Positions 1-6,211 of a DNA stretch of 9,911 nucleotides are shown here, in pieces. Source of the DNA: Frankiaceae bacterium. GTDB taxonomy: Bacteria > Actinomycetota > Actinomycetes > JADGOU01. Numbering within the stretch: position 1 is the first letter of the stretch; each line of letters opens with the position of its first letter. Below the pieces are notes generated by a model that saw only the letters and a program-made list of their open reading frames with translations, searched no databases and was not told where the DNA came from. The stretch covers positions 1 through 9,911 of the forward strand of contig JADGOU010000085.1 in the NCBI GenBank assembly GCA_017882835.1. The letters run 5' to 3'. A program made the translations under genes and the position numbers.

Positions 1-1821
1 ATGCTCATCGGCGACGGGGTGACGCCGGGCAACGAGGGCCGCGGCTACGTGCTGCGGCGGATGCTGCGCCGGGTGGTGCGCACCATGCGGCTGCTGGGCG
101 CCGGCGAGCCGGTGATGCGCGACCTGGTGGCGGCCACCATCGGTGCGATGGGGCCGTCGTACCCGGAGCTGGTGACCGACCGCGGCCGGATCGACACCGT
201 GGCCGTGGTGGAGGAGGAATCCTTCCTGGCGACGCTGCGGACCGGGACCACGCTGTTCGACACCGCGGTGGCCCAGACTCGGCGCGCCGGCGGCACCGTG
301 CTGGCCGGGGAGCAAGCGTTCGCGCTGCACGACACATACGGCTTTCCGATCGACCTCACCCTGGAGATGGCCGCCGAGGCCGGCCTGTCGGTGGACTCCG
401 ACGGCTTCCGCCGGCTGATGGCGGAACAGCGCCGGCGGGCCAAGGCCGACTCGATGGCGCGCAAGACCGGCCACACCGACCTGTCGGCGTACCGGGGCGT
501 GCTCGACTCCGCCCGGCCGTCGACCTTCACCGGGTACGTCGAGGTGGCCACCGAGGCGACCGTGCGCGGGCTGCTTCGCGCCGGCGAGTCCGTCGCCGCT
601 CTCGCCGCCGGCGAGGAGGCCGGTGTGGTGTTAGAGGTCGTCCTGGACCGCACCCCGTTCTACGCCGAAGCCGGCGGCCAGCTGGCCGACACCGGCCGGA
701 TCGTGGTGGACGGGGCCGAGCTCGAGGTGCTCGACGTGCAGCGGCCGCTGCCGGACCTGGTCGTGCACCGGGTGCGGGTGGCCGGCGGCGAAGTGGTGGT
801 CGGAGCCGGCGCGCAGGCGCTGGTCGACGTGGAGCGGCGGCGGGCGATCAGCCGGGCGCACACCGCGACCCACCTCATCCATCGCGCCGTCCGCGGCCTG
901 GTGGGGGAGTCGGCGACCCAGGCCGGTTCGCAGAACGCGCCCGGCCGGCTGCGCTTCGACTTCGCCTCGCCGACCGCCGTCGACCCCAAGCTGCTCAGCG
1001 ACGTCGAGGACGAGGTGAACGCCGTACTGATCGACGACCTGGAAGTCCGCGCCTTCATCACCGACCAGGCCGAGGCGCGGCGGATCGGGGCGATGGCGCT
1101 GTTCGGCGAGAGGTACGGCGACGAGGTTCGCGTCGTCGAGGTGGGCGACTACGCCCGCGAGCTGTGTGGCGGTACCCACGCCCAGCGCTCCGGCCAGCTC
1201 GGGCTGGTCAAGATCCTCGGCGAGGCCTCGATCGGCGCCGGGTTACGCCGGGTGGAGGCGCTGGTCGGGCTGGACGCCTTCCGCTTCCTCGCCCGTGAGC
1301 ATGTGCTGGTCTCCCAGCTCGCCGAGTCCTTCAAGGTGCCGGTCGAGCAGCTGCCCGACCGGGTGGCCGGCGTTGTCGCCCGGTTGCGCGACGCCGAGCG
1401 CGAGCTGGAGGGTTTCCGGGCCGAGGCAGTGCTGGCCGGAGCCGGCGGACTGGCGGCGGGCGCGCAGGACGTGGCCGGCGTCGCGGTGGTCACCCACGTC
1501 GCCCCGGCCGGCACCGGCGGCACCGACATTCGAAGGCTGGCCAGCGACATCCGCGGCCGGTTGGACCCGGCCCGCCCGGGGGTGGTCGCGGTGGCCGCGG
1601 TCGCCGACGGCAAGCCGGTGCTGGTGGTGACCGTCAACGAGGCCGGCCAGGCGCTCGGGCTGCGCGCCGGCGAGGTGGTGCGCACCGTGGCGCCGGTGAT
1701 CGGTGGCCGCGGTGGCGGTAAGGACGACCTGGCCCAGGGCGGCGGCACCGAACCGGCCGGAGTGGACGCCGCGCTGGCGGCGGTCGTCGATCTGGCGCGC
1801 GGCCGCGGAACCGGGGGCTGA
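1..1821 (+). CDS. alaS: Alanyl-tRNA synthetase, C-terminal 606 residues (5' end outside window)
   Basis: Alanyl-tRNA synthetase charges tRNA-Ala in the cytoplasm and hydrolyses mischarged Ser/Gly-tRNA-Ala. The window opens inside the gene: the first residues (MLIGDGVTPGNEGRGYVLRR) are the internal motif at the end of the aminoacylation domain. The ATG at position 1 is therefore not the true start, and about 280 N-terminal residues are missing compared with the usual 880-900. Window residues 113-121 (TYGFPIDLT) belong to the tRNA-recognition region. The editing domain carries the four expected zinc ligands: H287 and H291 in HTATH, C389 and H393 in CGGTH. The C-terminal DHHA1 domain ends with the glycine-rich GGRGGGKDDLAQGGG. 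The frame is intact. It is the upstream member of a tight operon, with the ruvX GTG 3 nt after its TGA. Identity is certain. Confidence 0.97.
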   Translation: MLIGDGVTPGNEGRGYVLRRMLRRVVRTMRLLGAGEPVMRDLVAATIGAMGPSYPELVTDRGRIDTVAVVEEESFLATLRTGTTLFDTAVAQTRRAGGTVLAGEQAFALHDTYGFPIDLTLEMAAEAGLSVDSDGFRRLMAEQRRRAKADSMARKTGHTDLSAYRGVLDSARPSTFTGYVEVATEATVRGLLRAGESVAALAAGEEAGVVLEVVLDRTPFYAEAGGQLADTGRIVVDGAELEVLDVQRPLPDLVVHRVRVAGGEVVVGAGAQALVDVERRRAISRAHTATHLIHRAVRGLVGESATQAGSQNAPGRLRFDFASPTAVDPKLLSDVEDEVNAVLIDDLEVRAFITDQAEARRIGAMALFGERYGDEVRVVEVGDYARELCGGTHAQRSGQLGLVKILGEASIGAGLRRVEALVGLDAFRFLAREHVLVSQLAESFKVPVEQLPDRVAGVVARLRDAERELEGFRAEAVLAGAGGLAAGAQDVAGVAVVTHVAPAGTGGTDIRRLASDIRGRLDPARPGVVAVAAVADGKPVLVVTVNEAGQALGLRAGEVVRTVAPVIGGRGGGKDDLAQGGGTEPAGVDAALAAVVDLARGRGTGG

Positions 1822-1824
1822 TCC

Positions 1825-2340
1825 GTGGCGGCCGGGGTGCGGGTCGGGGTGGACGTGGGCAGCGTTCGGGTCGGGGTCGCGGCCAGCGACCCGGCCGGGG
1901 TGTTGGCCACCCCGGTGCTGACGCTGTCCCGGGACTTCCGCGGCGAGCGCGATCTCGACGAGTTGGCCGGCATCGTGGCCGAGCGGGCCGCGGTCGAGGT
2001 GGTCGTCGGCTTGCCCCGGTCGCTGTCCGGGCGGGACGGCCCGGCGGTGGCGGCTGCCCGGGCGTACGCCGACGCGCTCGCCACCCGGGTCGCCCCGGTG
2101 CCCGTTCGCCTGGTCGACGAGCGGCTCACGACCGTCGTCGCCGAGCAGCAGCTGCGGGCCGCCGGACACGCCAGCCGGGCGCGCCGCCGCGTGGTCGATC
2201 AGGCGGCGGCCGTCGCCATCCTCCAGTCGGCCCTGGACACTGCCCGCGCCCGGTCGGAAACCGGCGCGGAAGACGGCGCGGAAGACGGCGCGGAAACCGG
2301 CGCGGAAACCGGCGCGGAAACCGGAAAGGTGCCCGAGTGA
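1825..2340 (+). CDS. ruvX: Putative pre-16S rRNA nuclease / Holliday junction resolvase-like RuvX (YqgF)
   Basis: RNase H-fold nuclease of the YqgF/RuvX family, linked in bacteria to pre-16S rRNA 5'-end maturation and historically to Holliday junction resolution. Motifs are in the family order: DVGSVRVGVA with acidic D10, VVVGLPRSLSG (59-69), VDERLTT with D98/E99, and VDQAAAVAILQ with D125. The core ends near residue 140. The remaining ~30 residues are a family-atypical acidic tail built from E-T-G-A / E-D-G-A tetrapeptides, encoded by a 12-bp tandem repeat. GTG start 3 nt after the alaS stop. Its TGA overlaps the mltG GTG (GTGA), which implies translational coupling. The order alaS-ruvX-mltG-aroE is a conserved actinobacterial arrangement, also found in M. 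tuberculosis (Rv2555c-Rv2552c). The core assignment is secure; any role for the tail is unknown. Confidence 0.95.
   Translation: MAAGVRVGVDVGSVRVGVAASDPAGVLATPVLTLSRDFRGERDLDELAGIVAERAAVEVVVGLPRSLSGRDGPAVAAARAYADALATRVAPVPVRLVDERLTTVVAEQQLRAAGHASRARRRVVDQAAAVAILQSALDTARARSETGAEDGAEDGAETGAETGAETGKVPE
2256..2324 (+). repeat. 12-bp tandem repeat in the 3' end of ruvX
   Basis: About 5.75 head-to-tail copies of a 12-bp unit: GGAAACCGGCGC at 2256, 2292, 2304 and (partial) 2316, and the variant GGAAGACGGCGC at 2268 and 2280. The unit is a multiple of three, so copy-number change keeps the ruvX frame and only lengthens or shortens an E-(T/D)-G-A tail. The pattern is that of a VNTR prone to slippage. 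The start of mltG lies only 13 nt beyond the repeat. Confidence 0.95.
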
Positions 2341-3446
2341 GTGACCTCGGTCTACAGATGCGCCCGGTCGAGCCACCGTCCGGTCCGGCCCGCCGCCGTC
2401 TGCACCGGCGCCGGGTGCTGGCCGTCATCGCCGTACTCGCCGCGGCGGCCCTGTTGGCCGCGGGGCTGGTGGCCGGCATCGGCAGGCTTCTCACCGCCAT
2501 CGGCCGGCCGCCGGACTACACCGGCCCGGGTACCGGCTCGGCCGTCGTCCAGGTGCCGACCGGCGACACCCTGAGCAACATCGGCGCCAGGCTGCACAAG
2601 GCCGGCGTGGTCAAGAGCGAGGCCGCGTTCCGCAAGGCGGCCAAGGCCGAGCCCAAGGCGGCCTCGGTCCAGCCGGGCTGGTACCGGATGCGCCAGCACA
2701 TGAGCGGCACCGCCGCGGTCGGCCTGCTCCTGGACCCGGCTGCCAAGATTAAGAGCAAGGTCGTCGTGCCCGAAGGCACCCGGCTCAGCGGCATCCTGGA
2801 CCTGATCTCGAAGAACACCGAGATCTCGATGCCCAGCCTGCAGGCAGCCGCCGCCAACCCGGCCGCGTTGGGCATCCCGCCGTACGCGAACGGCATCCTG
2901 GAGGGCTTCCTCTACCCGGCGACGTACGAGTTCGGTCCCGGTACGTCGGCCGCCGACGCGCTGCGAGCCATGGTCGCGCGGTTCAACCAGGAGGTCACCG
3001 ACGCCAACCTGGTGGCCGGGTCGGCGGCGATCGGGCACACGCCGTACGAGGTCGTCACGGTGGCGTCGCTGGTGGAGAAGGAGGCTCGGGTCCCGGACGA
3101 CTACGGCAAGGTCGCTCAGGTCGCCTACAACCGGTTGCTGCCGTCGTGGAACAAGCCGTTCGGCTTCGACTCCACCATCAACTACGTGCTCCCGCAGCGC
3201 CAGGGTGACCTGCGCAACTCCGACCTGGCCATGGACTCGCCGTACAACAGCCGCACCCACAGGGGGCTGCCGCCCACGCCGATCAACTCGCCGGGCCGGG
3301 CCGCGCTGGATGCGGCCCTACACCCGACCCCGGGGCCGTGGACCTACTTCGTCACCGTCGACAAGTCCGGGCACGCGGCGTTCTCCACCACGCAGGAGCA
3401 GTTCGACAAGGACTCGGCGACCAGCCGGGCCAACGGCGTGAAATGA
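2337..3446 (+). CDS. mltG: Endolytic murein transglycosylase MltG (YceG-like)
   Basis: MltG is a membrane-anchored lytic transglycosylase that cuts nascent peptidoglycan glycan strands and is thought to terminate their elongation. The 369-residue protein has a basic cytoplasmic N-terminus (PARRRLHRRR), one hydrophobic segment at about residues 27-50, and an extracytoplasmic part. This part begins with a LysM-like subdomain (VPTGDTLSNIGARL) and continues into the YceG catalytic domain. Family motifs include EGFLYPATYEF, ASLVEKEARVPDDYGKVAQV with the candidate catalytic glutamate at E247 or E249, FGFDSTINY and the C-terminal SPYNSRTHRGLPPTPINSPG. The GTG start overlaps the ruvX stop as GTGA, and the stop overlaps the aroE ATG as ATGA, so it sits in the middle of a coupled operon. 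Length and frame are normal. Confidence 0.95.
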   Translation: MSDLGLQMRPVEPPSGPARRRLHRRRVLAVIAVLAAAALLAAGLVAGIGRLLTAIGRPPDYTGPGTGSAVVQVPTGDTLSNIGARLHKAGVVKSEAAFRKAAKAEPKAASVQPGWYRMRQHMSGTAAVGLLLDPAAKIKSKVVVPEGTRLSGILDLISKNTEISMPSLQAAAANPAALGIPPYANGILEGFLYPATYEFGPGTSAADALRAMVARFNQEVTDANLVAGSAAIGHTPYEVVTVASLVEKEARVPDDYGKVAQVAYNRLLPSWNKPFGFDSTINYVLPQRQGDLRNSDLAMDSPYNSRTHRGLPPTPINSPGRAALDAALHPTPGPWTYFVTVDKSGHAAFSTTQEQFDKDSATSRANGVK

Positions 3447-4285
3447 ACGGTGGGCGCTGGGCTGCCGTGCTCGGGTCGCCAATCGCGCACTCGCTCTCGC
3501 CGGTGCTGCACCGGGCGGCGTACGCCGCGCTGGGTCTGGCCGACTGGCGGTACGACGCGGTGAAGTGCGACGCGGTCGGCCTCCCGGGCTTGCTGGCGGA
3601 GGTTCGGGCGGATCCGGAGTGGGCCGGGCTGTCGTTGACGATGCCGCTCAAGACGGCCGTGCTGCCGCTGCTGGACGGACTGTCGGACGTGGCGGGCACG
3701 GTCGGCGCGGTGAACACCGTGCTGCCGCGAGGTGGTTGGCTATCTGGTTACAACACCGACGTGACCGGACTCGCTACGGCGTTGGCCGAGTTGGGTCGGC
3801 CGGTGCCCGGGGCCGGTGCGGTGGTGCTGGGCGGTGGCGGTACGGCGCGGGCGGTGCTGGTCGCGCTGGCGCGCAGTGGGGCGCGGGACGTCGAGGTGGT
3901 GATGCGCCGGCCGGCGGCCGGTGGTGCGCTGGTGGAGCTGGGCGCCGGGGTCGGCCTGCAGGTGCGGTTGCGGCCGTGGGCACAGGCGCCCGCCGCTGTG
4001 GCCGAAGCTGCCGTCGTGGTTGCGACCACGCCGGCCGGTGCGACCGACGAGTTGGCCATGACCGGTTGGCCGGGTCGGGCGGCGCTGGTCGACGTGCTGT
4101 ATGCGCCGTGGCCGACTGCGCTGGCGTCGGCCGCCCGGCGGGCGCGAGTACCCGTCGTCGGCGGGCTCGCCGTACTGGTCGCCCAGGCGGCGGCCCAGGT
4201 GGTGCTGATGACGGGGCGTCCGGCCCCGGTGGCCGCGATGCGGGCGGCCGGTGAGGTCGCGATGCGCACCCGCACTTTCGCTTGA
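3443..4285 (+). CDS. aroE: Shikimate dehydrogenase
   Basis: NADP-dependent reduction of 3-dehydroshikimate to shikimate, the fourth step of the aromatic amino acid (chorismate) pathway. The 280-residue protein begins at the ATG that overlaps the mltG stop (ATGA). An in-frame start further upstream at 3338 would overlap mltG by over 100 bp and is unlikely. Motifs: substrate-binding SPIAHSLSP near the N-terminus, SLTMPLK with the catalytic lysine K70 (actinobacterial variant of NVTxPxK), GAVNTV, and GYNTD with catalytic D106. These are followed by the Rossmann glycine-rich VVLGGGGTARA, DVLYAPWPT and GLAVLVAQAAAQ. Downstream, the operon is interrupted by an accessory region instead of continuing to further biosynthetic or pilus genes. 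Divergent members of this family (quinate/shikimate type) are possible, but the operon context favours AroE. Confidence 0.94.
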   Translation: MNGGRWAAVLGSPIAHSLSPVLHRAAYAALGLADWRYDAVKCDAVGLPGLLAEVRADPEWAGLSLTMPLKTAVLPLLDGLSDVAGTVGAVNTVLPRGGWLSGYNTDVTGLATALAELGRPVPGAGAVVLGGGGTARAVLVALARSGARDVEVVMRRPAAGGALVELGAGVGLQVRLRPWAQAPAAVAEAAVVVATTPAGATDELAMTGWPGRAALVDVLYAPWPTALASAARRARVPVVGGLAVLVAQAAAQVVLMTGRPAPVAAMRAAGEVAMRTRTFA

Positions 4286-4290
4286 GGGCG

Positions 4291-4378
4291 GCTCGCGCCC
4301 GCTCGCTCGCCGGTCAAACGAGGTCCGCCGCTCGCTCGCGCCCGCGCGCTCGCCGGTCAAACGAGGTCCACCGCTCGC
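4291..4378. repeat. 43-bp tandem duplication just after aroE
   Basis: Two adjacent copies with a 43-bp period: the first about 4292-4334, the second about 4335-4377. Both contain CGCCGGTCAAACGAGGTCC, at 4308-4326 and 4351-4369. I count two mismatches (T4303/G4346 and G4327/A4370). The repeat begins 6 nt after the aroE stop codon and does not extend an open frame. It looks like a local duplication in non-coding DNA. Confidence 0.9.
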
Positions 4379-4415
4379 GGCCGCAGCCACGGCGTGGGTG
4401 AAGTGGCGGCTGGAG

Positions 4416-4491
4416 GCAGCTTCACCCACGAGATTGCTGCGTTTTGGCCTCTTCGAGGCCCTGACAACGACCATCTCGTGGGTGAAGCTGC
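4416..4491. terminator. 19-bp perfect inverted repeat with nested hairpin; candidate bidirectional terminator
   Basis: Left arm GCAGCTTCACCCACGAGAT (4416-4434) pairs perfectly with right arm ATCTCGTGGGTGAAGCTGC (4473-4491). Inside the loop is a second hairpin, GGCCTC (4446-4451) with GAGGCC (4455-4460) around TTC. A third piece, CGTGGGTGAAG at 4393-4403, can pair instead with CTTCACCCACG at 4420-4430 inside the left arm, so two mutually exclusive folds exist. The position between convergent aroE and vapC fits a bidirectional terminator, although there is no U-tract. A remnant of a palindromic mobile element is an equally fair reading. Confidence 0.55.
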
Positions 4492-4661
4492 TCTGGGGCA
4501 GGAGTGGGGCAGGAGCTACCCGGAGCGCGAGCAGGGCTTCCGCCTGCTGCCCGACGATGCGTGACACACCCGCGTAGGGCGCTGCAAGCAGTCCCGCAAA
4601 GCAGCCTGGCAGCAAGAGACGACGTGGAGTTGGATAGACAGCCGCAGTTGCGGCGCACACG

Positions 4662-5039
4662 TCAAAGTAGCTGGACGGCGCATCGGACACCTGGCGCATG
4701 CGCGATGCGGGCATCCGTGGTCAACAGGGCGGTCGCGTCGGTCATCTCGGCCAATGCCACATACGTCGCGTCATAGGCGCTGAGGTTGTGGCGCATCGTC
4801 CACATCCTGGCGCGCAGCCAGTCGGCTGGATACCTCACCAGCGTGAGGCCGATGAAGCCCCTCAGCGCTGCGCCGCCCTGGTCGTCGCTGAGATCCCCCC
4901 GGAGGACGAGACGGCGCAGAGCACTGGTCACTTCGCTGTCGATGAGATGCGGCGCAGCGAGTTCCTCGTCGCCCAGGCAATCAGGATCTAGATTGCCTGC
5001 CACCAGTTCGACGATGACGCCAGCATCTACAACCCTCAC
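4662..5039 (-). CDS. vapC: VapC-type PIN-domain ribonuclease toxin
   Basis: PIN-domain endoribonuclease, the toxin half of a type II toxin-antitoxin pair. VapC proteins use Mg2+/Mn2+ held by conserved acidic residues to cut specific tRNAs or rRNA. The 125-residue protein has the expected acidic set: D5 (VVDAGVIVE), E36 (LIDSEVTSAL), D90 (LSAYDATYVALAE) and D109 (LLTTDAR). Length is typical (120-140). The start is a GTG at 5037-5039 overlapping the antitoxin TGA as GTGA, so translation is probably coupled to vapB. No frameshift or missing active-site residue is visible, so the module looks functional. The RNA target cannot be read from sequence. Its third-codon-position GC is less extreme than in the flanking housekeeping genes, consistent with acquisition by transfer. 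Confidence 0.93.
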   Translation of the reverse strand: MRVVDAGVIVELVAGNLDPDCLGDEELAAPHLIDSEVTSALRRLVLRGDLSDDQGGAALRGFIGLTLVRYPADWLRARMWTMRHNLSAYDATYVALAEMTDATALLTTDARIAHAPGVRCAVQLL

Positions 5040-5278
5040 TCGCCTCGGCCCTCGCGCAGGGCGGCCAGGATCGTGCCTCGGTCAGCGCCACCGCCGACCT
5101 GAGCTTGCGTCTGTCGGACGATGGCCGCGTTGTCGTGCACCACCTGAGCCTGCTTCGCCAGCCGTTCCAACTCGCCCAGCATGTACTTGGTGAGCGAGAG
5201 TCCGCGTGCCTCAGCCGCATCCCGTAGTGCGTCGTGCACGTCGTCGGGCACATCACGAATCTGGATTACGCGAGGCAT
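5036..5278 (-). CDS. vapB: VapB/FitA-like ribbon-helix-helix antitoxin
   Basis: 80-residue antitoxin that should neutralise the VapC encoded directly downstream and repress its own operon. The N-terminus (MPRVIQIRDVPDDVHDALRD) followed by AAEARGLSLTKYMLGELERL is the ribbon-helix-helix fold of the FitA-like class. The first strand (VIQIRDV) should insert into the operator. The C-terminal half (about 45-80), with a LAALREGR-like amphipathic end, would wrap the toxin. I chose the ATG at 5276-5278 because the RHH strand begins right there, a TAnnnT -10 element lies 6 nt upstream and a perfect palindrome follows it. Longer upstream frames to 5608 are arginine-rich and not credible. There is no Shine-Dalgarno sequence, which fits a leaderless message. 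Confidence 0.9.
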   Translation of the reverse strand: MPRVIQIRDVPDDVHDALRDAAEARGLSLTKYMLGELERLAKQAQVVHDNAAIVRQTQAQVGGGADRGTILAALREGRGE

Positions 5279-5478
5279 GGCCACAACATACCGCTGATGG
5301 GTGCACGTTGCACCCATCTTTCCAGTCGGGTCGTCCAGGATCGTCGGTGGCGTAGAAGCAACGACCGGTTGAGATCGAGGTAGCCCAGGAGGTACGTCTC
5401 GCCGACTACGTGGCCGCTTGCGGCACCACGAGCGTCGGGGCTGGCGATCACACCACGGCCGTACAACGTCGCGATCAC
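5266..5478 (-). CDS. Short hypothetical ORF coupled to the isomerase remnant (doubtful)
   Basis: A 70-codon frame that starts with GTG at 5476-5478, overlapping the TGA of the isomerase remnant as GTGA. Overlaps of this kind usually mark real coupled genes. The first ~38 residues (for example ASPDARGAASGHVVGETYLL) have a plausible composition and mostly GC-ending codons. The remainder is rich in R and W, runs through the vapB operator/promoter and enters the vapB start, so the natural C-terminus is probably lost. I do not recognise the family. It may be the 5' fragment of a gene cut off when vapBC arrived, or chance. Confidence 0.3.
   Translation of the reverse strand: MIATLYGRGVIASPDARGAASGHVVGETYLLGYLDLNRSLLLRHRRSWTTRLERWVQRAPISGMLWPCLA
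5279..5318 (-). promoter_or_regulatory. vapBC promoter and autoregulatory palindrome
   Basis: A perfect inverted repeat with 10-bp arms GATGGGTGCA (5296-5305) and TGCACCCATC (5309-5318) around a 3-nt centre lies 17 bp upstream of the vapB ATG. On the minus strand it is followed by TATGTT (5285-5290), a match to the actinobacterial -10 pattern TAnnnT, whose end is 6 nt before the ATG. This places the transcription start at or next to the A of the start codon. The palindrome covers the spacer and -35 region, the expected position for a VapBC operator. Autoregulation by RHH antitoxins is known for the family; binding here is inferred. Confidence 0.7.
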
Positions 5479-5865
5479 CGCGCCGCCGTAAACTGCCGCG
5501 CAGCCCCGTCCTCCGCCGGATCCGCCGAAGGGTCAGACATCGCCCGGCGCGCGTCCGGCGTGGCGCGTCGGCCGAGGCAGGCGGCGAGCCGGTCGATCGC
5601 CGGTGCATCGTCAGCGACGGGCCGCGGCGGCGCGAACGGTCGCCCGTCCGGCGGCAAGTCAGCGAGCTTGCCGCGGGTGAACGTCAACTCCCGCTCGGGG
5701 AGGTCGTCAGGGAACTCCGCGGGTTGGCCGGTCGCGCGAGCGAGGTCCCAGCCGTGCACGAGTGCCTCGACGATGCGCAGATGCAGCGCGGCGATGCCGG
5801 GAACCGGCCCATTGCTCGGTGCCGCGAAGAGCCTGAGCGAGTTCGTCGACGGGTGCGGTCGTCAT
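5475..5865 (-). pseudogene. TIGR03086 / mycothiol-dependent maleylpyruvate isomerase-like protein, internally deleted
   Basis: The intact family are DinB-fold, metal-binding proteins of about 190 residues that act on small substrates, some with mycothiol as cofactor. Here an ATG at 5863-5865, preceded by AAGGA, starts with MTTAPVDELAQALR, a normal family N-terminus, and then goes out of frame. In another frame the family C-terminal half follows: GIAALHLRIVEALVHGWDLA and on through PFAPPRPVADDAPAIDRLAACLGR to the stop at 5475. About 100-120 residues between the two are missing. The retained E and H in EALVH correspond to two metal ligands (E144/H148 of the C. glutamicum enzyme), but the helix with the third ligand (H52) is gone, so metal binding is unlikely. 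A GTG inside the C-terminal part (5757-5759) could give only a 94-residue fragment. Confidence 0.8.
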
Positions 5866-6074
5866 GGCGGGTCCTTCAGACACGTTGGGGAGCGCGTGCG
5901 GCGCACCCTACGACGTACCGCTCGCACGCTTGCCGTATCCCAACGCCGGCGCCGAAGAACCGCACCGCCTGGCCGCAGCGAGGCCCGCTGCCGGCGTTCA
6001 AGCCGCACCGCCATTCGGCCGATAGGACCGACGAGGACCTTGGGTGCGCACCTGGGGTGAAGGAGCAGCCTGCG
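5866..6074. promoter_or_regulatory. Divergent intergenic region between isomerase remnant and pilus genes
   Basis: 209 bp separating the minus-strand isomerase remnant from the plus-strand pilus operon; promoters for both should lie here. No confident -35/-10 pair can be seen. A perfect 10-bp palindrome GGTGCGCACC sits at 6043-6052, directly before a GAAGGAG ribosome-binding site (6059-6065), and could be an operator. The half-site resembles the GGGTGC / GCACCC halves of the vapBC operator, which may be coincidence. Nothing else is recognisable. Confidence 0.4.
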
Positions 6075-6194
6075 ATGCCTGACCTCCACCCCCAGCGCCG
6101 ATCCCCAGCCCAGCCGGTGACCGCGGGCACGGGTTGGTCGTCGTACGCCGCTGCCGGATCCGTCTTCCCGGTCGACCCGCCGTCCTGGTCCTGA
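6075..6194 (+). CDS. Possible small proline-rich protein ahead of the pilus operon
   Basis: A 39-codon frame starting with ATG at 6075, with a strong Shine-Dalgarno-like GAAGGAG 9 nt upstream (6059-6065). The predicted product is rich in P, S and Q (begins MPDLHPQRRSPAQPVTAG and ends VFPVDPPSWS), with no signal peptide, membrane segment or known motif. Roughly four fifths of third codon positions are G or C, little better than chance in this DNA. It is followed after 17 nt by a 15-bp tandem repeat and then the DUF4388 gene. It may be a leader ORF, the rest of a shortened gene, or not translated. I do not recognise it. Confidence 0.35.
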   Translation: MPDLHPQRRSPAQPVTAGTGWSSYAAAGSVFPVDPPSWS

Positions 6195-6211
6195 CCACCC
6201 CGGGCGGCCGT

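Larger units (their letters stand above)
4286..4661. other. Non-coding stretch between convergent aroE and vapC
   Basis: 376 bp between the aroE stop and the vapC stop, which face each other. I find no convincing coding region. The first 95 bp hold a 43-bp tandem duplication and the next ~100 bp a long palindrome, both listed separately. The rest (about 4492-4661) has only a short doublet of GGGGCAGGAG at 4495-4504 and 4506-4515 and nothing I can identify. It is probably a transcription termination and recombination-scarred zone at the edge of the accessory island. Confidence 0.6.

Noticed and set aside
1..3. ATG at position 1 as the alaS start
   Set aside because: The encoded motif is internal to AlaRS, following the catalytic core, so the gene continues upstream of the window.
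2256..2324. Short regular repeats as a CRISPR-like array
   Set aside because: Units are 12 bp, contiguous and without spacers, and lie within a coding frame.
1149..2376. Minus-strand frames opposite alaS and ruvX, including FRAGFRA repeats
   Set aside because: Shadow of the RuvX 12-bp repeat and GC-rich codons; no independent coding evidence.
4251..4577. 108-codon plus-strand ORF after aroE
   Set aside because: It covers the tandem duplication and palindrome, has no RBS or motif and overlaps the aroE end.
5036..5608. 190-residue extended version of the antitoxin
   Set aside because: The upstream part is arginine-rich, crosses the promoter palindrome and overlaps the isomerase remnant; the RHH domain starts exactly at the ATG at 5278.
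5418..6194. 258-codon plus-strand ORF across the isomerase remnant and intergenic region
   Set aside because: Arginine-rich antisense frame; only its last 39 codons have a plausible separate start with an RBS.
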